This document shows positions 7,448 through 15,600 of a DNA stretch of 34,773 bases, one piece after another. Source of the DNA: CAVSWN01 sp046728115 (GTDB taxonomy: Bacteria > Acidobacteriota > Vicinamibacteria > Vicinamibacterales > CAVVIG01); NCBI GenBank assembly GCA_046728115.1, contig JBKPDW010000358.1, positions 1 through 34,773 on the forward strand, read 5' to 3'. The translations under genes and the position numbers were made by a program. Positions within the stretch are counted from its first letter, which is position 1. Each line of letters opens with the position of its first letter. The notes under the pieces were generated by a model. The model made no database searches. It had not been told where the DNA came from and saw nothing but the letters and a program-made list of their open reading frames with translations.

Positions 7448-9376
7448 ATGCCCAGCCAACGAAGCAGCTCGCGTCTGAATCCGCGCGGCGGCGATCGCCG
7501 GGGGACGAAGCCACTCAGCTCGCGGCAGGGATCGTCGATGTGGTACGGGCTCGCCCTGCTCCTCCTCCTGCTGCTGGCGCAGATGTATTACATGATGCCC
7601 GGCGGAAAGTCGATTCCGTACTCCGAGTTCAAGTCGCTCATCAAGAACGGCCAGGTCGAACACGTGACCGTCGGCGATCAGCTGATCCGCGGCACGCTGA
7701 AGTCTGGCAACGACAACCAACGGCAGTTCACGGTGACGCGGGTCGAAGATCCCAAGCTGGTCGAGGAGCTCGAGGCGCGCGGCGTGAAGTACGAAGGCGA
7801 GGTTGCCAATCGCTGGCTGCCGGATCTGCTCGGGTGGATCGTCCCGCTCATTTTCTTCATCGGGATCTGGGGCTTCTTCTTCCGCCGCATGAGCGGCGCC
7901 GAGGGCGGCGTGATGTCGTTTGCCCGGAGCCGCGCGAAGATCTACGCGGACGATGAGGTGAAGGTTCGCTTTGCCGATGTGGCGGGTGTGGACGAAGTCG
8001 AGGAAGAGCTCAAGGAGATCGTCGAGTTCCTGAAGCAGCCGAAAAAGTACACCAGTCTGGGCGGGCACATTCCCAAGGGCGTGCTGCTGGTCGGGCCGCC
8101 GGGCACAGGCAAGACGCTTCTGGCGCGCGCCGTGGCCGGCGAAGCGCACGTGCCGTTCTTCAGCCTGAGCGGATCCGAGTTCGTGGAGATGTTCGTCGGG
8201 GTCGGCGCCGCACGAATTCGTGATCTGTTTCAGCAGGCGGAAGCCAAAGCCCCTTGCATCGTCTTCATCGACGAGCTCGATGCGCTCGGCAAAGTGCGCG
8301 TGCAGAGTCCGTTCGGCAGCCACGAGGAGCGTGAACAGACGCTCAATCAGCTCCTCGCGGAGATGGATGGCTTCGACTCGCGCAAGGGCGTCATCATCAT
8401 GGGCGCAACCAATCGCCCCGAGGTGCTGGATCCCGCCTTGCTCCGCCCCGGCCGGTTCGATCGTCAGGTGGTCGTGGACAAGCCGGACGTGAATGGCCGT
8501 GAAGCGATCCTGCGCATCCACGTCAAAGGCGTGAAAATCTCGCCGAACGTGGATCTGAGAGTCGTCGCGGCGAGGACCGCGGGGTTCGTCGGCGCCGACC
8601 TGGCGAATCTGGTGAACGAAGCCGCGCTGCTCGCCGCTCGCTCGGACAAGTCCACCGTCGAGATGAAGGACTTCGAATCCGCGATCGATCGTCTTGTTGC
8701 CGGTCTCGAGAAGAAGCGTGTGATGAGCACGAAGGAGCGCGAGATCGTCGCGTACCACGAATCCGGGCACGCGATTGTTGCCAGCCTCCTCAAGGGCCTG
8801 GATCCGGTTCACAAGATCTCGATCGTCCAGCGCGGATTCGGCGCCCTCGGCTACACGATGCAACTGCCGATCGAGGATCGGTACCTGATGCAGCGTGGCG
8901 ACCTGCAGAGTCAGTTGGCAGTATTACTGGGTGGGCGCACGGCGGAGGAAATTGCGCTCGGCGAAATCTCGACGGGCGCCCAGCACGACTTGCTGCGTGC
9001 GACCGACATCGCCCGCGCGATGGTCACCGAGTACGGGATGAGCGAAGTGCTCGGCGCGGTGAACTACGACGGACACAGGCGCGCGCGCTTTCTCGACATC
9101 CCGATGCCGGCCGAGCGCGGGCTGTGGGCCGAAGAGACGGCAGAGAAAATCGACGCCGAGGTCACGCGCATCCTCGCCGACGCGCACAGCAGCGCACGCG
9201 ACATCCTGACGGCCAATCGCGACAAGCTGGAAACCGTGACGCGACGGCTGCTCGAAATCGAGGTGATGGAGGGCGACGAATTGCGACGGCTGCTCGGTTT
9301 GCCGCCCACGCAGGAATCGGAACCGGGCGCGACTCCGCTGCCACCGACCGACCAGCCCGGCGCCCCAGTCCACTGA
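7448..9376 (+). CDS. ftsH: FtsH ATP-dependent zinc metalloprotease
   Basis: A 642-residue membrane-anchored AAA+ protease that degrades misfolded membrane proteins and short-lived regulators. A basic N-terminus leads to membrane segment 1 (about 31-48), a roughly 80-residue periplasmic domain and membrane segment 2 (about 128-147). The AAA module has Walker A GPPGTGKT at 216-223, the pore motif FVGVGA and the SRH region LRPGRFDR. The M41 peptidase has HESGH at 437-441 and the third zinc ligand Asp in GAQHDLLRATD. Slightly unusual are the PFGSHEE stretch where many homologues carry a G-rich loop, and the RARFLDIP segment near residue 540. It lies in line with hspR-cbpA-clpB but beyond a 119-base gap filled by a repeat island. 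Confidence 0.96.
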   Translation: MPSQRSSSRLNPRGGDRRGTKPLSSRQGSSMWYGLALLLLLLLAQMYYMMPGGKSIPYSEFKSLIKNGQVEHVTVGDQLIRGTLKSGNDNQRQFTVTRVEDPKLVEELEARGVKYEGEVANRWLPDLLGWIVPLIFFIGIWGFFFRRMSGAEGGVMSFARSRAKIYADDEVKVRFADVAGVDEVEEELKEIVEFLKQPKKYTSLGGHIPKGVLLVGPPGTGKTLLARAVAGEAHVPFFSLSGSEFVEMFVGVGAARIRDLFQQAEAKAPCIVFIDELDALGKVRVQSPFGSHEEREQTLNQLLAEMDGFDSRKGVIIMGATNRPEVLDPALLRPGRFDRQVVVDKPDVNGREAILRIHVKGVKISPNVDLRVVAARTAGFVGADLANLVNEAALLAARSDKSTVEMKDFESAIDRLVAGLEKKRVMSTKEREIVAYHESGHAIVASLLKGLDPVHKISIVQRGFGALGYTMQLPIEDRYLMQRGDLQSQLAVLLGGRTAEEIALGEISTGAQHDLLRATDIARAMVTEYGMSEVLGAVNYDGHRRARFLDIPMPAERGLWAEETAEKIDAEVTRILADAHSSARDILTANRDKLETVTRRLLEIEVMEGDELRRLLGLPPTQESEPGATPLPPTDQPGAPVH

Positions 9377-9426
9377 TAGCCGCGGCCATCCCGCGAGGCC
9401 TCATCAATGCGCCCTTCAGCCTCGTA

Positions 9427-10623
9427 CTACGGAACAACCTCGAGCTCGCGGTCGTAATGAGCCGCGCCGCTCTTCTTTTCCCAGCACGTCATCGCGATCG
9501 CGACGCCGAGCAGCTGCACCGTCACAATCAGCCCGACACACCCTGGCCAGCCGGCGGCCTTCCAGAACACCGCCGGGACGGCCGCGCCGACGCTGCCGCC
9601 AGTGTAATAAAAGGTCGCATACAGACCGACCGCCAGCGCACGATCGACCGTCGTGACTGCCCCGATGTAGCTGCTGGTCGTCGTCTGCGCCACGAACACG
9701 CCCGTTGACGACAGCGCGAGCCCGATTGCAACCGCTGGGAGCGACGGTACGAGCGTCAGCAGTGCTCCTGCCCCGCCGATACCCATGGCGGCTGCAAGGC
9801 CGACCCGATGACCATAGGCATCGATCCATCGCCCGCTGTACGGTGTGACGATGGCGCCGATCACATACACGACGAAGAGCCAACCAAGCGCCGCGGTGCC
9901 GAGGCTGAACGGCGGCGCCGCCAGATGGAACGTGACGTAGGTGAACATGGCAACGTTCGTGAACAAGACGCAAAAGCCGATCGCATCCGTCGCCGCGAGC
10001 TGTGGATTGCGAAGCAGGCGCAGAACGTCGATGTGAGGACTGGACGCCGGGCGACGCGCCTTCGGCCGGCCGGAGCGTTCGGCCGGCAACCAGCGCCATA
10101 GTGCGACCGCGATCGCCACGTGGATGACGGCGAGCACGGCGAAGGAGACGTGCCAGTTCACGACGGCGGCCAGAGTGCCGGCGAGCGCGCGACCGGAGAA
10201 TCCTCCGACAATCGTGCCCGTCATGTACATCCCCGTGGCCCGGCCCGTGCGGTCGGCCGGCCATGTCTCGTGGATGTACGCCACGGTGCCTGCAAAGACG
10301 CCTGGCGTTACGAGGCCCTGAACGAAACGCCACGCGATGAGCTGCACCAGGCTCGTCGACACCGCCAGCAATGTCGACGTCACCGCGAGGAGAAATGCGG
10401 AACTGACTATGACTCGGCGAAGACCGGCACGGTCCGCGAAGCGGCCGACGGCCGGCGCCGCAAGCGCGACCGCGACGGTCGGAGCGGTGACCGTGAGGCC
10501 GACGTCGAAGGTCGAGGCTCGAAAGGTCCGCGCCAGGAGCGGCAGGAGCGGTTGTGTCGCGTACAGGGTGAGAAATGCGGCGGCGCCGGCCAGCGCAATT
10601 GGTACGGTGGGTTCCCGGCGCAT
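9427..10623 (-). CDS. MFS efflux transporter (YnfM/arabinose-efflux type)
   Basis: A roughly 398-residue, 12-helix major facilitator protein with a short start and a periodic hydrophobic pattern throughout. The inter-helix 2-3 loop reads GRFADRAGLRRV (MFS motif A-like). After helix 4 comes RFVQGLVTPGVFAGTVAYI, and a basic cytosolic loop (GRPKARRP) lies between the two halves. This matches 12-TM drug or sugar efflux permeases of the YnfM type; the substrate cannot be read from sequence. The start may be the ATG at 10623 or at 10644; neither has a good ribosome binding site. It is convergent with ftsH and divergent from the amidohydrolase. Confidence 0.85.
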   Translation of the reverse strand: MRREPTVPIALAGAAAFLTLYATQPLLPLLARTFRASTFDVGLTVTAPTVAVALAAPAVGRFADRAGLRRVIVSSAFLLAVTSTLLAVSTSLVQLIAWRFVQGLVTPGVFAGTVAYIHETWPADRTGRATGMYMTGTIVGGFSGRALAGTLAAVVNWHVSFAVLAVIHVAIAVALWRWLPAERSGRPKARRPASSPHIDVLRLLRNPQLAATDAIGFCVLFTNVAMFTYVTFHLAAPPFSLGTAALGWLFVVYVIGAIVTPYSGRWIDAYGHRVGLAAAMGIGGAGALLTLVPSLPAVAIGLALSSTGVFVAQTTTSSYIGAVTTVDRALAVGLYATFYYTGGSVGAAVPAVFWKAAGWPGCVGLIVTVQLLGVAIAMTCWEKKSGAAHYDRELEVVP

Positions 10624-10642
10624 TGGGCTTATATTGTTGCCC
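10624..10642. promoter_or_regulatory. Very short divergent promoter region, possibly leaderless on both sides
   Basis: The core TTATATTG carries a plus-strand -10-like TATATT (10630-10635) whose start point would fall at about 10642, next to the amidohydrolase ATG at 10643. On the minus strand TATAAG would place the start close to the MFS ATG at 10623. No clear -35 element or ribosome binding site is seen for either gene, so leaderless transcripts are a reasonable guess. Confidence 0.3.
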
Positions 10643-11962
10643 ATGATGCAATCGTCCACCGGCTTGAGAAAACCGACCGCGCTCACAGCGACGCTGCTGA
10701 TCGTTCTGGTCTCGGGCTCTCGTCCGACTTGGCAGCCGTCAGCTCAATCACCGACCGTCAAGGCCTACACAGGCGCGCGCGTCATCGACGGCACCGATCG
10801 CCCGCCGATCGACAACGCCACGATCGTCGTGCGCGAGGGCCGCGTGGTAGCCGTGGGCCCCGCCGCGCGCGTGACCGTTCCCGATGGCGCCGAACGGATC
10901 GCCCTGACCGGCAAAACCGTGATTCCCGGACTCGTGAACGCCCACGGGCACGTCGGCGACACCGTCGGCCTGCAAGGCAACCACTACTCCGCCGAGAACG
11001 TGATGCGGGATCTCCGCTTGTACGCCGACTACGGGGTCACGACGGTCGTGAGCCTTGGCGGCGATCAGGCGCCGAGCTTTGCCGCCCGCGACAGCCAGAA
11101 GACGGCAACGCTGGATCGCGCGCGAATTTTCGCCGCCGGGCCGGTGCTCGCGCCGAAGACCCCGGAAGAAGCGCGCAAGCTCGTGGCGGACGACGAGGCG
11201 ATGAAGGTGGACATCGTGAAGATCCGCGTGGACGACAACCTCGGCACCACTCAGAAAATGGCGCCCGAGATCTACCGTGCGGTCCTCGACGAAGCACACA
11301 AGCGCGGCATGCGCGTGGCCGTTCACCTGTTCTATCTGTCCGACGCGAAGGCTGTGCTCGACGCCGGCGCCGATTTCATCGCGCACAGCATTCGAGATAC
11401 CGACGTTGATCAAGATGTGATCGCGGCAATGAAGAAACGCGATGTCTGCTACTGCCCCACGCTGACCCGTGAGGTTTCGACGTTTGTCTACGAGTCGGCG
11501 CCGGCGTTCTTCGAGGATCCGCTGTTCCTCAAGTATCAGGACGCGCAGACGATCGCCGCGCTGAAGGATCCGGCGCGGCAAGATGCGATGCGCAAGAGCA
11601 CCAGCGCGCAGAAATACAAGGCTGCACTCGTGGTGGCCGAGCGAAATCTGAAGAAAGTTTCCGACGCCGGCGTCACGATTGCAATGGGAACCGACACCGG
11701 CGCGCCGGCCGGACGCTTTCAGGGCTACTTCGAATTGATGGAGCTCGAGATGATGGCAAAGGCCGGCCTGACGCCGAAACGGGTGCTGGCCTCAGCCACG
11801 CGTGATGCGTCGAGATGCCAGAAGCTGGACAGGGAAGTCGGTACGCTCGAGGCCGGAAAATGGGCGGACTTCGTCGCCCTCGACGGCGATCCGCTGGTCG
11901 ACATCTCGAACGTGAAGAAGATCGATTCAGTCTGGATCGCCGGGAATCGGGTGAAACGTTAG
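10643..11962 (+). CDS. Exported metal-dependent amidohydrolase (imidazolonepropionase-like)
   Basis: A 439-residue protein with a basic N-terminus and a hydrophobic segment (LTATLLIVLVSG) that looks like a signal peptide. A beta-sandwich start (TGARVIDGTDRPPIDNATIVVREGR) and the amidohydrolase barrel follow. The HxH metal pair is in NAHGH (about H101 and H103). Later come a candidate metal-bridging lysine in VDIVKIRVDDN, histidines in AVHLFYL and IAHSIRDTD, and the catalytic aspartate in GTDTGAP. The family acts on cyclic amides, dipeptides or lactams; the substrate is not predictable here. The C-terminal DFVALDGDPLVDISNVKKI is characteristic. ATG at 10643 and at 10646 are both possible. Confidence 0.88.
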   Translation: MMQSSTGLRKPTALTATLLIVLVSGSRPTWQPSAQSPTVKAYTGARVIDGTDRPPIDNATIVVREGRVVAVGPAARVTVPDGAERIALTGKTVIPGLVNAHGHVGDTVGLQGNHYSAENVMRDLRLYADYGVTTVVSLGGDQAPSFAARDSQKTATLDRARIFAAGPVLAPKTPEEARKLVADDEAMKVDIVKIRVDDNLGTTQKMAPEIYRAVLDEAHKRGMRVAVHLFYLSDAKAVLDAGADFIAHSIRDTDVDQDVIAAMKKRDVCYCPTLTREVSTFVYESAPAFFEDPLFLKYQDAQTIAALKDPARQDAMRKSTSAQKYKAALVVAERNLKKVSDAGVTIAMGTDTGAPAGRFQGYFELMELEMMAKAGLTPKRVLASATRDASRCQKLDREVGTLEAGKWADFVALDGDPLVDISNVKKIDSVWIAGNRVKR

Positions 11963-11991
11963 CTCGCTCGCCTGAAAAGGGCTCGCGCTAC

Positions 11992-12022
11992 AGAGGACAG
12001 GTTCGCCCGTCCTCTCCTTTCT
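11992..12022. terminator. Candidate terminator between convergent genes
   Basis: AGAGGAC (11992-11998) pairs perfectly with GTCCTCT (12009-12015) around a 10-base loop, followed by CCTTTCT on the plus strand. It lies 29 bases after the amidohydrolase stop and just before the end of the oppositely oriented CDGSH gene. The T-tract is weak. Confidence 0.55.
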
Positions 12023-12034
12023 GGCTCGCTTGTC

Positions 12035-12259
12035 CTATTGAGCGGGCTTGTCCTGGCAGGGGACGGCGGCCTCGGCGGCCTGAAATCCGATCGCAGCGTG
12101 GCTGCGATCGCAGAACGGTTTGTTCTTCGACGCTCCGCAGCGGCACAGCGCGAAGGGAATCTTTGGAATCTGGTACTCGTTCCCGTTCCAGTCCACCAGC
12201 TTCACATCATCGCCCTCGACTTTGTAGGAACCGTTCTGACGAACTGTAATGACCACCAT
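12035..12259 (-). CDS. CDGSH-type 2Fe-2S protein
   Basis: A 74-residue soluble protein predicted to bind a labile [2Fe-2S] cluster through three cysteines and one histidine: C39, C41, C50 and H54 in CRCGASKNKPFCDRSHAAIGF-type context. The motif fits C-x-C-x2-S-x3-P-x-C-D-x-S-H, with Arg in place of the Gly of CDGSH, a variant also seen in bacterial members of the family. The N-terminal half (VEGDDVKLVDWNGNEYQIP) forms the usual beta-rich part. The family is linked to redox or iron handling; no partner is evident here. The ATG at 12259 was chosen because the upstream extension to 12316 would be translated from repeat island sequence. Confidence 0.87.
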   Translation of the reverse strand: MVVITVRQNGSYKVEGDDVKLVDWNGNEYQIPKIPFALCRCGASKNKPFCDRSHAAIGFQAAEAAVPCQDKPAQ

Positions 12260-12277
12260 AGGAGTCCTGTCATTGCA

Positions 12278-12344
12278 GGAGTTGGCGAATTGGTAAATTG
12301 GCGAGGTACGCACCAACTCTCCATTTCAGCAACTCACCAATTGT
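12278..12344. repeat. Inverted island of 8-base units (rho/CDGSH gap)
   Basis: Three units at 12278-12301 share NRARTTGG (GGAGTTGG, CGAATTGG). After an 11-base spacer, four units at 12313-12344 carry the complementary form (CCAACTCT, CCAATTGT), in strict 8-base register. One exact pair is AATTGGT (12288-12294) / ACCAATT (12336-12342). It is distinctly richer in A and T than its surroundings and lies between co-directional rho and the CDGSH gene. Confidence 0.75.
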
Positions 12345-12354
12345 GAGGCGAGGT

Positions 12355-13764
12355 TTATCCCATTTTCTGCATTGAACTGAGGAACTCGGCGTTCGATTTG
12401 GTCTTCGAGAGCTTGTCGATCAGCAATTCCATGGCTTCGACCGGCGACAGCGGGTTGAGGACCTTTCGAAGGACCCAGATCCGATTGAGATCCTCCTTGG
12501 GAATCAGCAGCTCTTCCTTCCGTGTGCCGCTCTTCAGCACATCGATCGAGGGGAAGACGCGTTTGTCGGTGAGCTTGCGATCCAGGTGGATTTCCATGTT
12601 GCCCGTGCCCTTGAACTCCTCGAAGATCACGTCGTCCATGCGCGAGCCGGTATCGATGAGCGCGGTAGCCATGATTGTCAACGATCCGCCTTCCTCGATG
12701 TTGCGCGCCGCGCCGAAGAACCGCTTCGGCTTCTGCAGCGCATTCGAATCGAGACCGCCGGAGAGCACTTTGCCTGACGGCGGAATGACGGTGTTATAGG
12801 CGCGCGCGAGACGGGTGATGGAGTCGAGGAGGATCAAGACGTCCTTTTTGTGCTCCACGAGCCGCTTGGCTTTTTCGATCACCATTTCCGCCACCTGGAC
12901 GTGGCGCTGCGCCGGCTCGTCGAACGTGGACGAGATCACCTCGCCGTCGACCGACCGCTGCATGTCGGTGACTTCCTCGGGCCGCTCGTCGATCAGCAAC
13001 ACGATCAGGTACACCTCGGGGTGATTCTTGGCTACCGATTGCGCGATGCTCTGCAGGAGCATTGTCTTGCCGGTGCGCGGCGGCGCGACGATCAGACCGC
13101 GCTGCCCCTTGCCGATTGGTGTCCACAGATCCATCACACGCGACGACAGGTTCTCGGCCGTCTCGAGGACGATACGCTCCTGCGGGTAGAGCGGGGTGAG
13201 ATTCTCGAAGAACAGCTTGTCGCGAGCCTGCTCGGGCGCCTCGAAGTTGACCGCCTCGACCTTGATCAGCGCAAAGTAGCGTTCGCCCTCCTTTGGCGGT
13301 CGAATCTGTCCCGACACGGTGTCGCCAGTCTGCAGATCGAACTTGCGGATTTGCGACGGCGACACGTAGATGTCATCGGGTCCCGGCAGGTAGTTGTAGT
13401 CAGGGGCGCGAAGGAAACCGAATCCGTCCGGGAGCACCTCGAGCACGCCTTCGGAAAAGATGAAACCGCTCTGCTCGGTCTGCGCTTTCAGGATCTGAAA
13501 GATCAATTCCTGCTTTCGCATTCCGGTTGCGCCGCCAACGTTGAGATCCTTGGCGATCTGAGTGAGCTTCTGAATGCTCATATCCTTCAGATCGGTGATA
13601 TTCAGGCCTTCGCGTCGCTGCGGCGGTTGGGGCTGCTGTTGCGGCGCCTGCTGTGCGGCCTTTGGTTGTTCGGGGTTGGCGATGTCGGAAGGTGTCGCGG
13701 TCTCTGTCGCGGTCTGCCCGTTGCCGGTTCTGGACGGACCATGGCGCTTATGATTGCTTGGCAT
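12355..13764 (-). CDS. rho: Transcription termination factor Rho
   Basis: A 469-residue hexameric RNA helicase that ends transcription at Rho-dependent sites. The N-terminus carries an extra roughly 50 residues rich in Gln, Pro and Thr, absent from the 419-residue E. coli protein. The Rho N-domain (about 55-95) and the cold-shock-like RNA-binding domain with GFGFLR at 114-119 follow. The ATPase has Walker A APPRTGKT at 227-234, the IVLLIDERPEEVTDM segment, and the Q- and R-loop region VLSGGLDSNALQKPKRFFGAARN. The C-terminal SSMQKMG is typical. The low-complexity N-terminal insert may extend RNA binding or promote phase separation, as proposed for long inserts in other phyla. Confidence 0.97.
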   Translation of the reverse strand: MPSNHKRHGPSRTGNGQTATETATPSDIANPEQPKAAQQAPQQQPQPPQRREGLNITDLKDMSIQKLTQIAKDLNVGGATGMRKQELIFQILKAQTEQSGFIFSEGVLEVLPDGFGFLRAPDYNYLPGPDDIYVSPSQIRKFDLQTGDTVSGQIRPPKEGERYFALIKVEAVNFEAPEQARDKLFFENLTPLYPQERIVLETAENLSSRVMDLWTPIGKGQRGLIVAPPRTGKTMLLQSIAQSVAKNHPEVYLIVLLIDERPEEVTDMQRSVDGEVISSTFDEPAQRHVQVAEMVIEKAKRLVEHKKDVLILLDSITRLARAYNTVIPPSGKVLSGGLDSNALQKPKRFFGAARNIEEGGSLTIMATALIDTGSRMDDVIFEEFKGTGNMEIHLDRKLTDKRVFPSIDVLKSGTRKEELLIPKEDLNRIWVLRKVLNPLSPVEAMELLIDKLSKTKSNAEFLSSMQKMG

Positions 13765-13800
13765 GACTGCTCTCGAACATATGGTGGAAGATGTGTAAAC

Positions 13801-13878
13801 GCGGGCAGGATCCCGCAGGCTTCAGCGAGGTGTGCTGGTGTAGGAAGTATATCACACCAGATAGGGGTCTTCCCCTAT
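13801..13878. promoter_or_regulatory. Cluster of three inverted repeats in the rho leader
   Basis: Three perfect inverted repeats stand in a row upstream of rho. They are GCGGG / CCCGC (13801-13805, 13812-13816), CTGGTGT / ACACCAG (13835-13841, 13854-13860) and ATAGGGG / CCCCTAT (13861-13867, 13872-13878). On the minus strand a TATACT hexamer resembling a -10 lies inside the loop of the middle repeat. The outermost repeat lies in the last codons of the CoA-binding gene. A role in attenuation or autoregulation of rho is inferred. Confidence 0.4.
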
Positions 13879-14223
13879 TGCGAGAACGCTGCACGCCACG
13901 ATTGGCTCGACCTCGAGCGCTTTCGCACGCGCGATCAGACTGTCGCTTTCCGCACCCGGGTTGAGCCATACCTCGGGAATCCCCTTGCGGGCAACCTCTT
14001 CGATCACGCGTTCGCCGATCTCCGGTGGCACGTAGAACGAGGCCATGTCGATCGAGCCTGGAAAGTCGAGCACCGACGCGTACGTTTTCTGTCCCTCGAC
14101 CTCAGCTTCGTTGGGATTGATCGCGAGTACGGTAAATCCCTGGCGCCGAAAGGCGCGCAGTGCGCGGTTTCCGAACTTGCGGCGATCGCTCGACGCGCCG
14201 ATGACGGCGACGATTTTGGACAT
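13852..14223 (-). CDS. CoA-binding domain protein (YccU-like)
   Basis: A 123-residue single-domain Rossmann protein of the CoA-binding family. It begins with KIVAVIGASSDRRKFGN (nucleotide-binding loop). INPNEAEVEGQKTYASVLDFP, the VPPEIGERVIEE segment and EVWLNPGAESDSLIARAKA then follow, as in YccU-like proteins and the N-terminal domain of acyl-CoA synthetases. Its cellular role is not established. The ATG at 14223 gives the standard family N-terminus; an upstream ATG at 14265 would translate part of a repeat island. It lies between aspartate aminotransferase and rho on the same strand. Confidence 0.85.
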   Translation of the reverse strand: MSKIVAVIGASSDRRKFGNRALRAFRRQGFTVLAINPNEAEVEGQKTYASVLDFPGSIDMASFYVPPEIGERVIEEVARKGIPEVWLNPGAESDSLIARAKALEVEPIVACSVLAIGEDPYLV

Positions 14224-14242
14224 TCGTGTTTCAATCCAGTCT

Positions 14243-14305
14243 CCACCACGGAGGGCACGGGGCAAGGTTGATCGTCAAGTCCTCTGGGTCCTCCGGGTCA
14301 CCGTG
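14243..14305. repeat. Inverted island of 9-base units (aminotransferase/CoA-binding gap)
   Basis: Three tandem 9-base units occupy 14279-14305 (GTCCTCTGG, GTCCTCCGG, then a diverged GTCACCGTG). Two units of roughly complementary content (CACGGAGGG, CACGGGGCA) lie at 14247-14264. The register in the right arm is exact; complementarity between the arms is looser than in the other islands. Confidence 0.5.
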
Positions 14306-14322
14306 CTGGAGATTTATCGTGA

Positions 14323-15525
14323 TCAGCTCGCTGCTGCCGGATGCGGCGTGTGCGCGGCGACGAAGTCGAGCAGACGCCTGCTCCCTTCGCGCAGGTTCTC
14401 CATCGACGTGGCGTATGAAATCCGGACGTAACCGGGGGCGTCGAACGCCTCGCCAGGCGTCACCGCCACGCGCGCTTCTTCGAGCAACGCATCTGCGAAA
14501 TCGCTCGACGTCCGGAAGCCGTCGAGCGACAACACGTCGCTGACGTCGATGAACATGTAGAACGCCCCGGCCGGCTTGACGCAGCGCAACCGCGGGTCGG
14601 CGGTGATCCACGCGTGGAGTTGATCGCGCCGCCTGCGGTACTCATCGAGCATCTGCCACACCGGCGTTTGCGATCCCGTCAGTGCCTGCACGACTGCCTT
14701 CTGCGTAATGGAGGTGACGTTCGACGTTGAATGGCTCTGCAATGCCCCGGCCGCCGCAATCACCTTCGAGGGACCGATGGCCCAGCCGCAGCGCCAGCCG
14801 GTCATCGCGTAAGCCTTCGACGCCGACCCGCAGAGCACCGTGAGATCGCGGCAGCTCCGCGCGAGGACCCCGGGAAGATTGTGCGCCACGTGGTCGTAGA
14901 TCAGCTTTTCGTAGCAGAGATCCACCACGATCCAGATGCTCTGCCGCGCCGCGGCATCGGCGATGGCCTCGAGCTCGCTCTCCGCGATCAGGGCTCCGGT
15001 CGGATTGCATGGCGAGTTGACGATGATACCGCTGGTGCGCGGCGTGACGGCATCCAGTATCGAACGCGCGTGAATCGCGAACCCGTCTTCGCTGTGCGTG
15101 CGCACCAGCACCGGCGTCGCATCGGCGAGCTTGATCTGCTCCGTCAAGGTCGGCCAATACGGCGCGTGTGTGATGACCTCGTCGCCGGGGCCCCACAGCG
15201 TGAGTGCCGCGTTGTAGAGCGCCTGTTTGCCCCCGGCGGTGATGATCACCTCGCCGTCCGTGTAGTCCACGCCGTAATCCGCACGGTACCGATCGGCCAC
15301 CGCCCGCTTCAGCTCCGCGATGCCGGAGGGAGGCGTGTACTTCGTGAAGTCGTGATCCAGCGCCTCGTGTGCGGCTTCCTTGACGGGGTTCGGCGTCGGA
15401 AAATCGGGTTCCCCCGCCCCAAAGTCGATGACCTCCAGCCCGGCGCGCCGCAACCGATCCACGGTCGCCGTTACGTTCATCGTCGGCGAGGTTGCAATGC
15501 GCGTGGTGCGATCGGCAAGTTTCAT
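14323..15525 (-). CDS. Aspartate aminotransferase (class I, subgroup Ib)
   Basis: A 400-residue PLP enzyme that moves the amino group between aspartate and 2-oxoglutarate. The N-terminus IDFGAGEPDFPTP, the NSPCNPTG loop (170-177), the VDLCYEKLIYD segment and the PLP lysine K237 in GSASKAYAMTGWRCGWA are all present. RISYATSMENLREG near the end holds the carboxylate-binding arginine. The sequence style is that of the Thermus/Bacillus type Ib group; relatives can also act on prephenate or other amino acids. The ATG at 15525 has a strong AGGAAAGGA ribosome binding site, so a longer start at 15579 is rejected. Confidence 0.9.
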   Translation of the reverse strand: MKLADRTTRIATSPTMNVTATVDRLRRAGLEVIDFGAGEPDFPTPNPVKEAAHEALDHDFTKYTPPSGIAELKRAVADRYRADYGVDYTDGEVIITAGGKQALYNAALTLWGPGDEVITHAPYWPTLTEQIKLADATPVLVRTHSEDGFAIHARSILDAVTPRTSGIIVNSPCNPTGALIAESELEAIADAAARQSIWIVVDLCYEKLIYDHVAHNLPGVLARSCRDLTVLCGSASKAYAMTGWRCGWAIGPSKVIAAAGALQSHSTSNVTSITQKAVVQALTGSQTPVWQMLDEYRRRRDQLHAWITADPRLRCVKPAGAFYMFIDVSDVLSLDGFRTSSDFADALLEEARVAVTPGEAFDAPGYVRISYATSMENLREGSRRLLDFVAAHTPHPAAAS

Positions 15526-15544
15526 CGGATTCCTTTCCTCTGGC

Positions 15545-15590
15545 CTGAAAGGCGCCCGCTGCACGGTCACCTGTAGCACGAGGCTTTCAG
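15545..15590. other. Inverted repeat in the aminotransferase leader
   Basis: CTGAAAG (15545-15551) and CTTTCAG (15584-15590) are perfectly complementary, separated by 32 bases, in the 75-base gap between coaD and the aminotransferase start. No tandem units are visible, so it does not belong to the word-island family. It could form a leader hairpin. Confidence 0.3.
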
Positions 15591-15600
15591 CCGAGCGATC

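Noticed and set aside
7325..8863. Minus-strand open frame of 512 codons opposite ftsH
   Set aside because: Antisense to all FtsH catalytic motifs; composition is His/Arg/Glu-rich as expected for a reversed frame.
9379..9399. GC-rich inverted repeat between convergent ftsH and MFS genes as a terminator
   Set aside because: Only a 5-base stem and no T-run; too weak to call.
12260..12316. N-terminal extension of the CDGSH protein to an ATG at 12316
   Set aside because: The extra residues would be translated from the repeat island, and the family N-terminus (MVVITVRQNG) begins at 12259.
15526..15579. Longer aminotransferase start at 15579
   Set aside because: A strong AGGAAAGGA ribosome binding site precedes the ATG at 15525, and the extra segment is unlike family N-termini.
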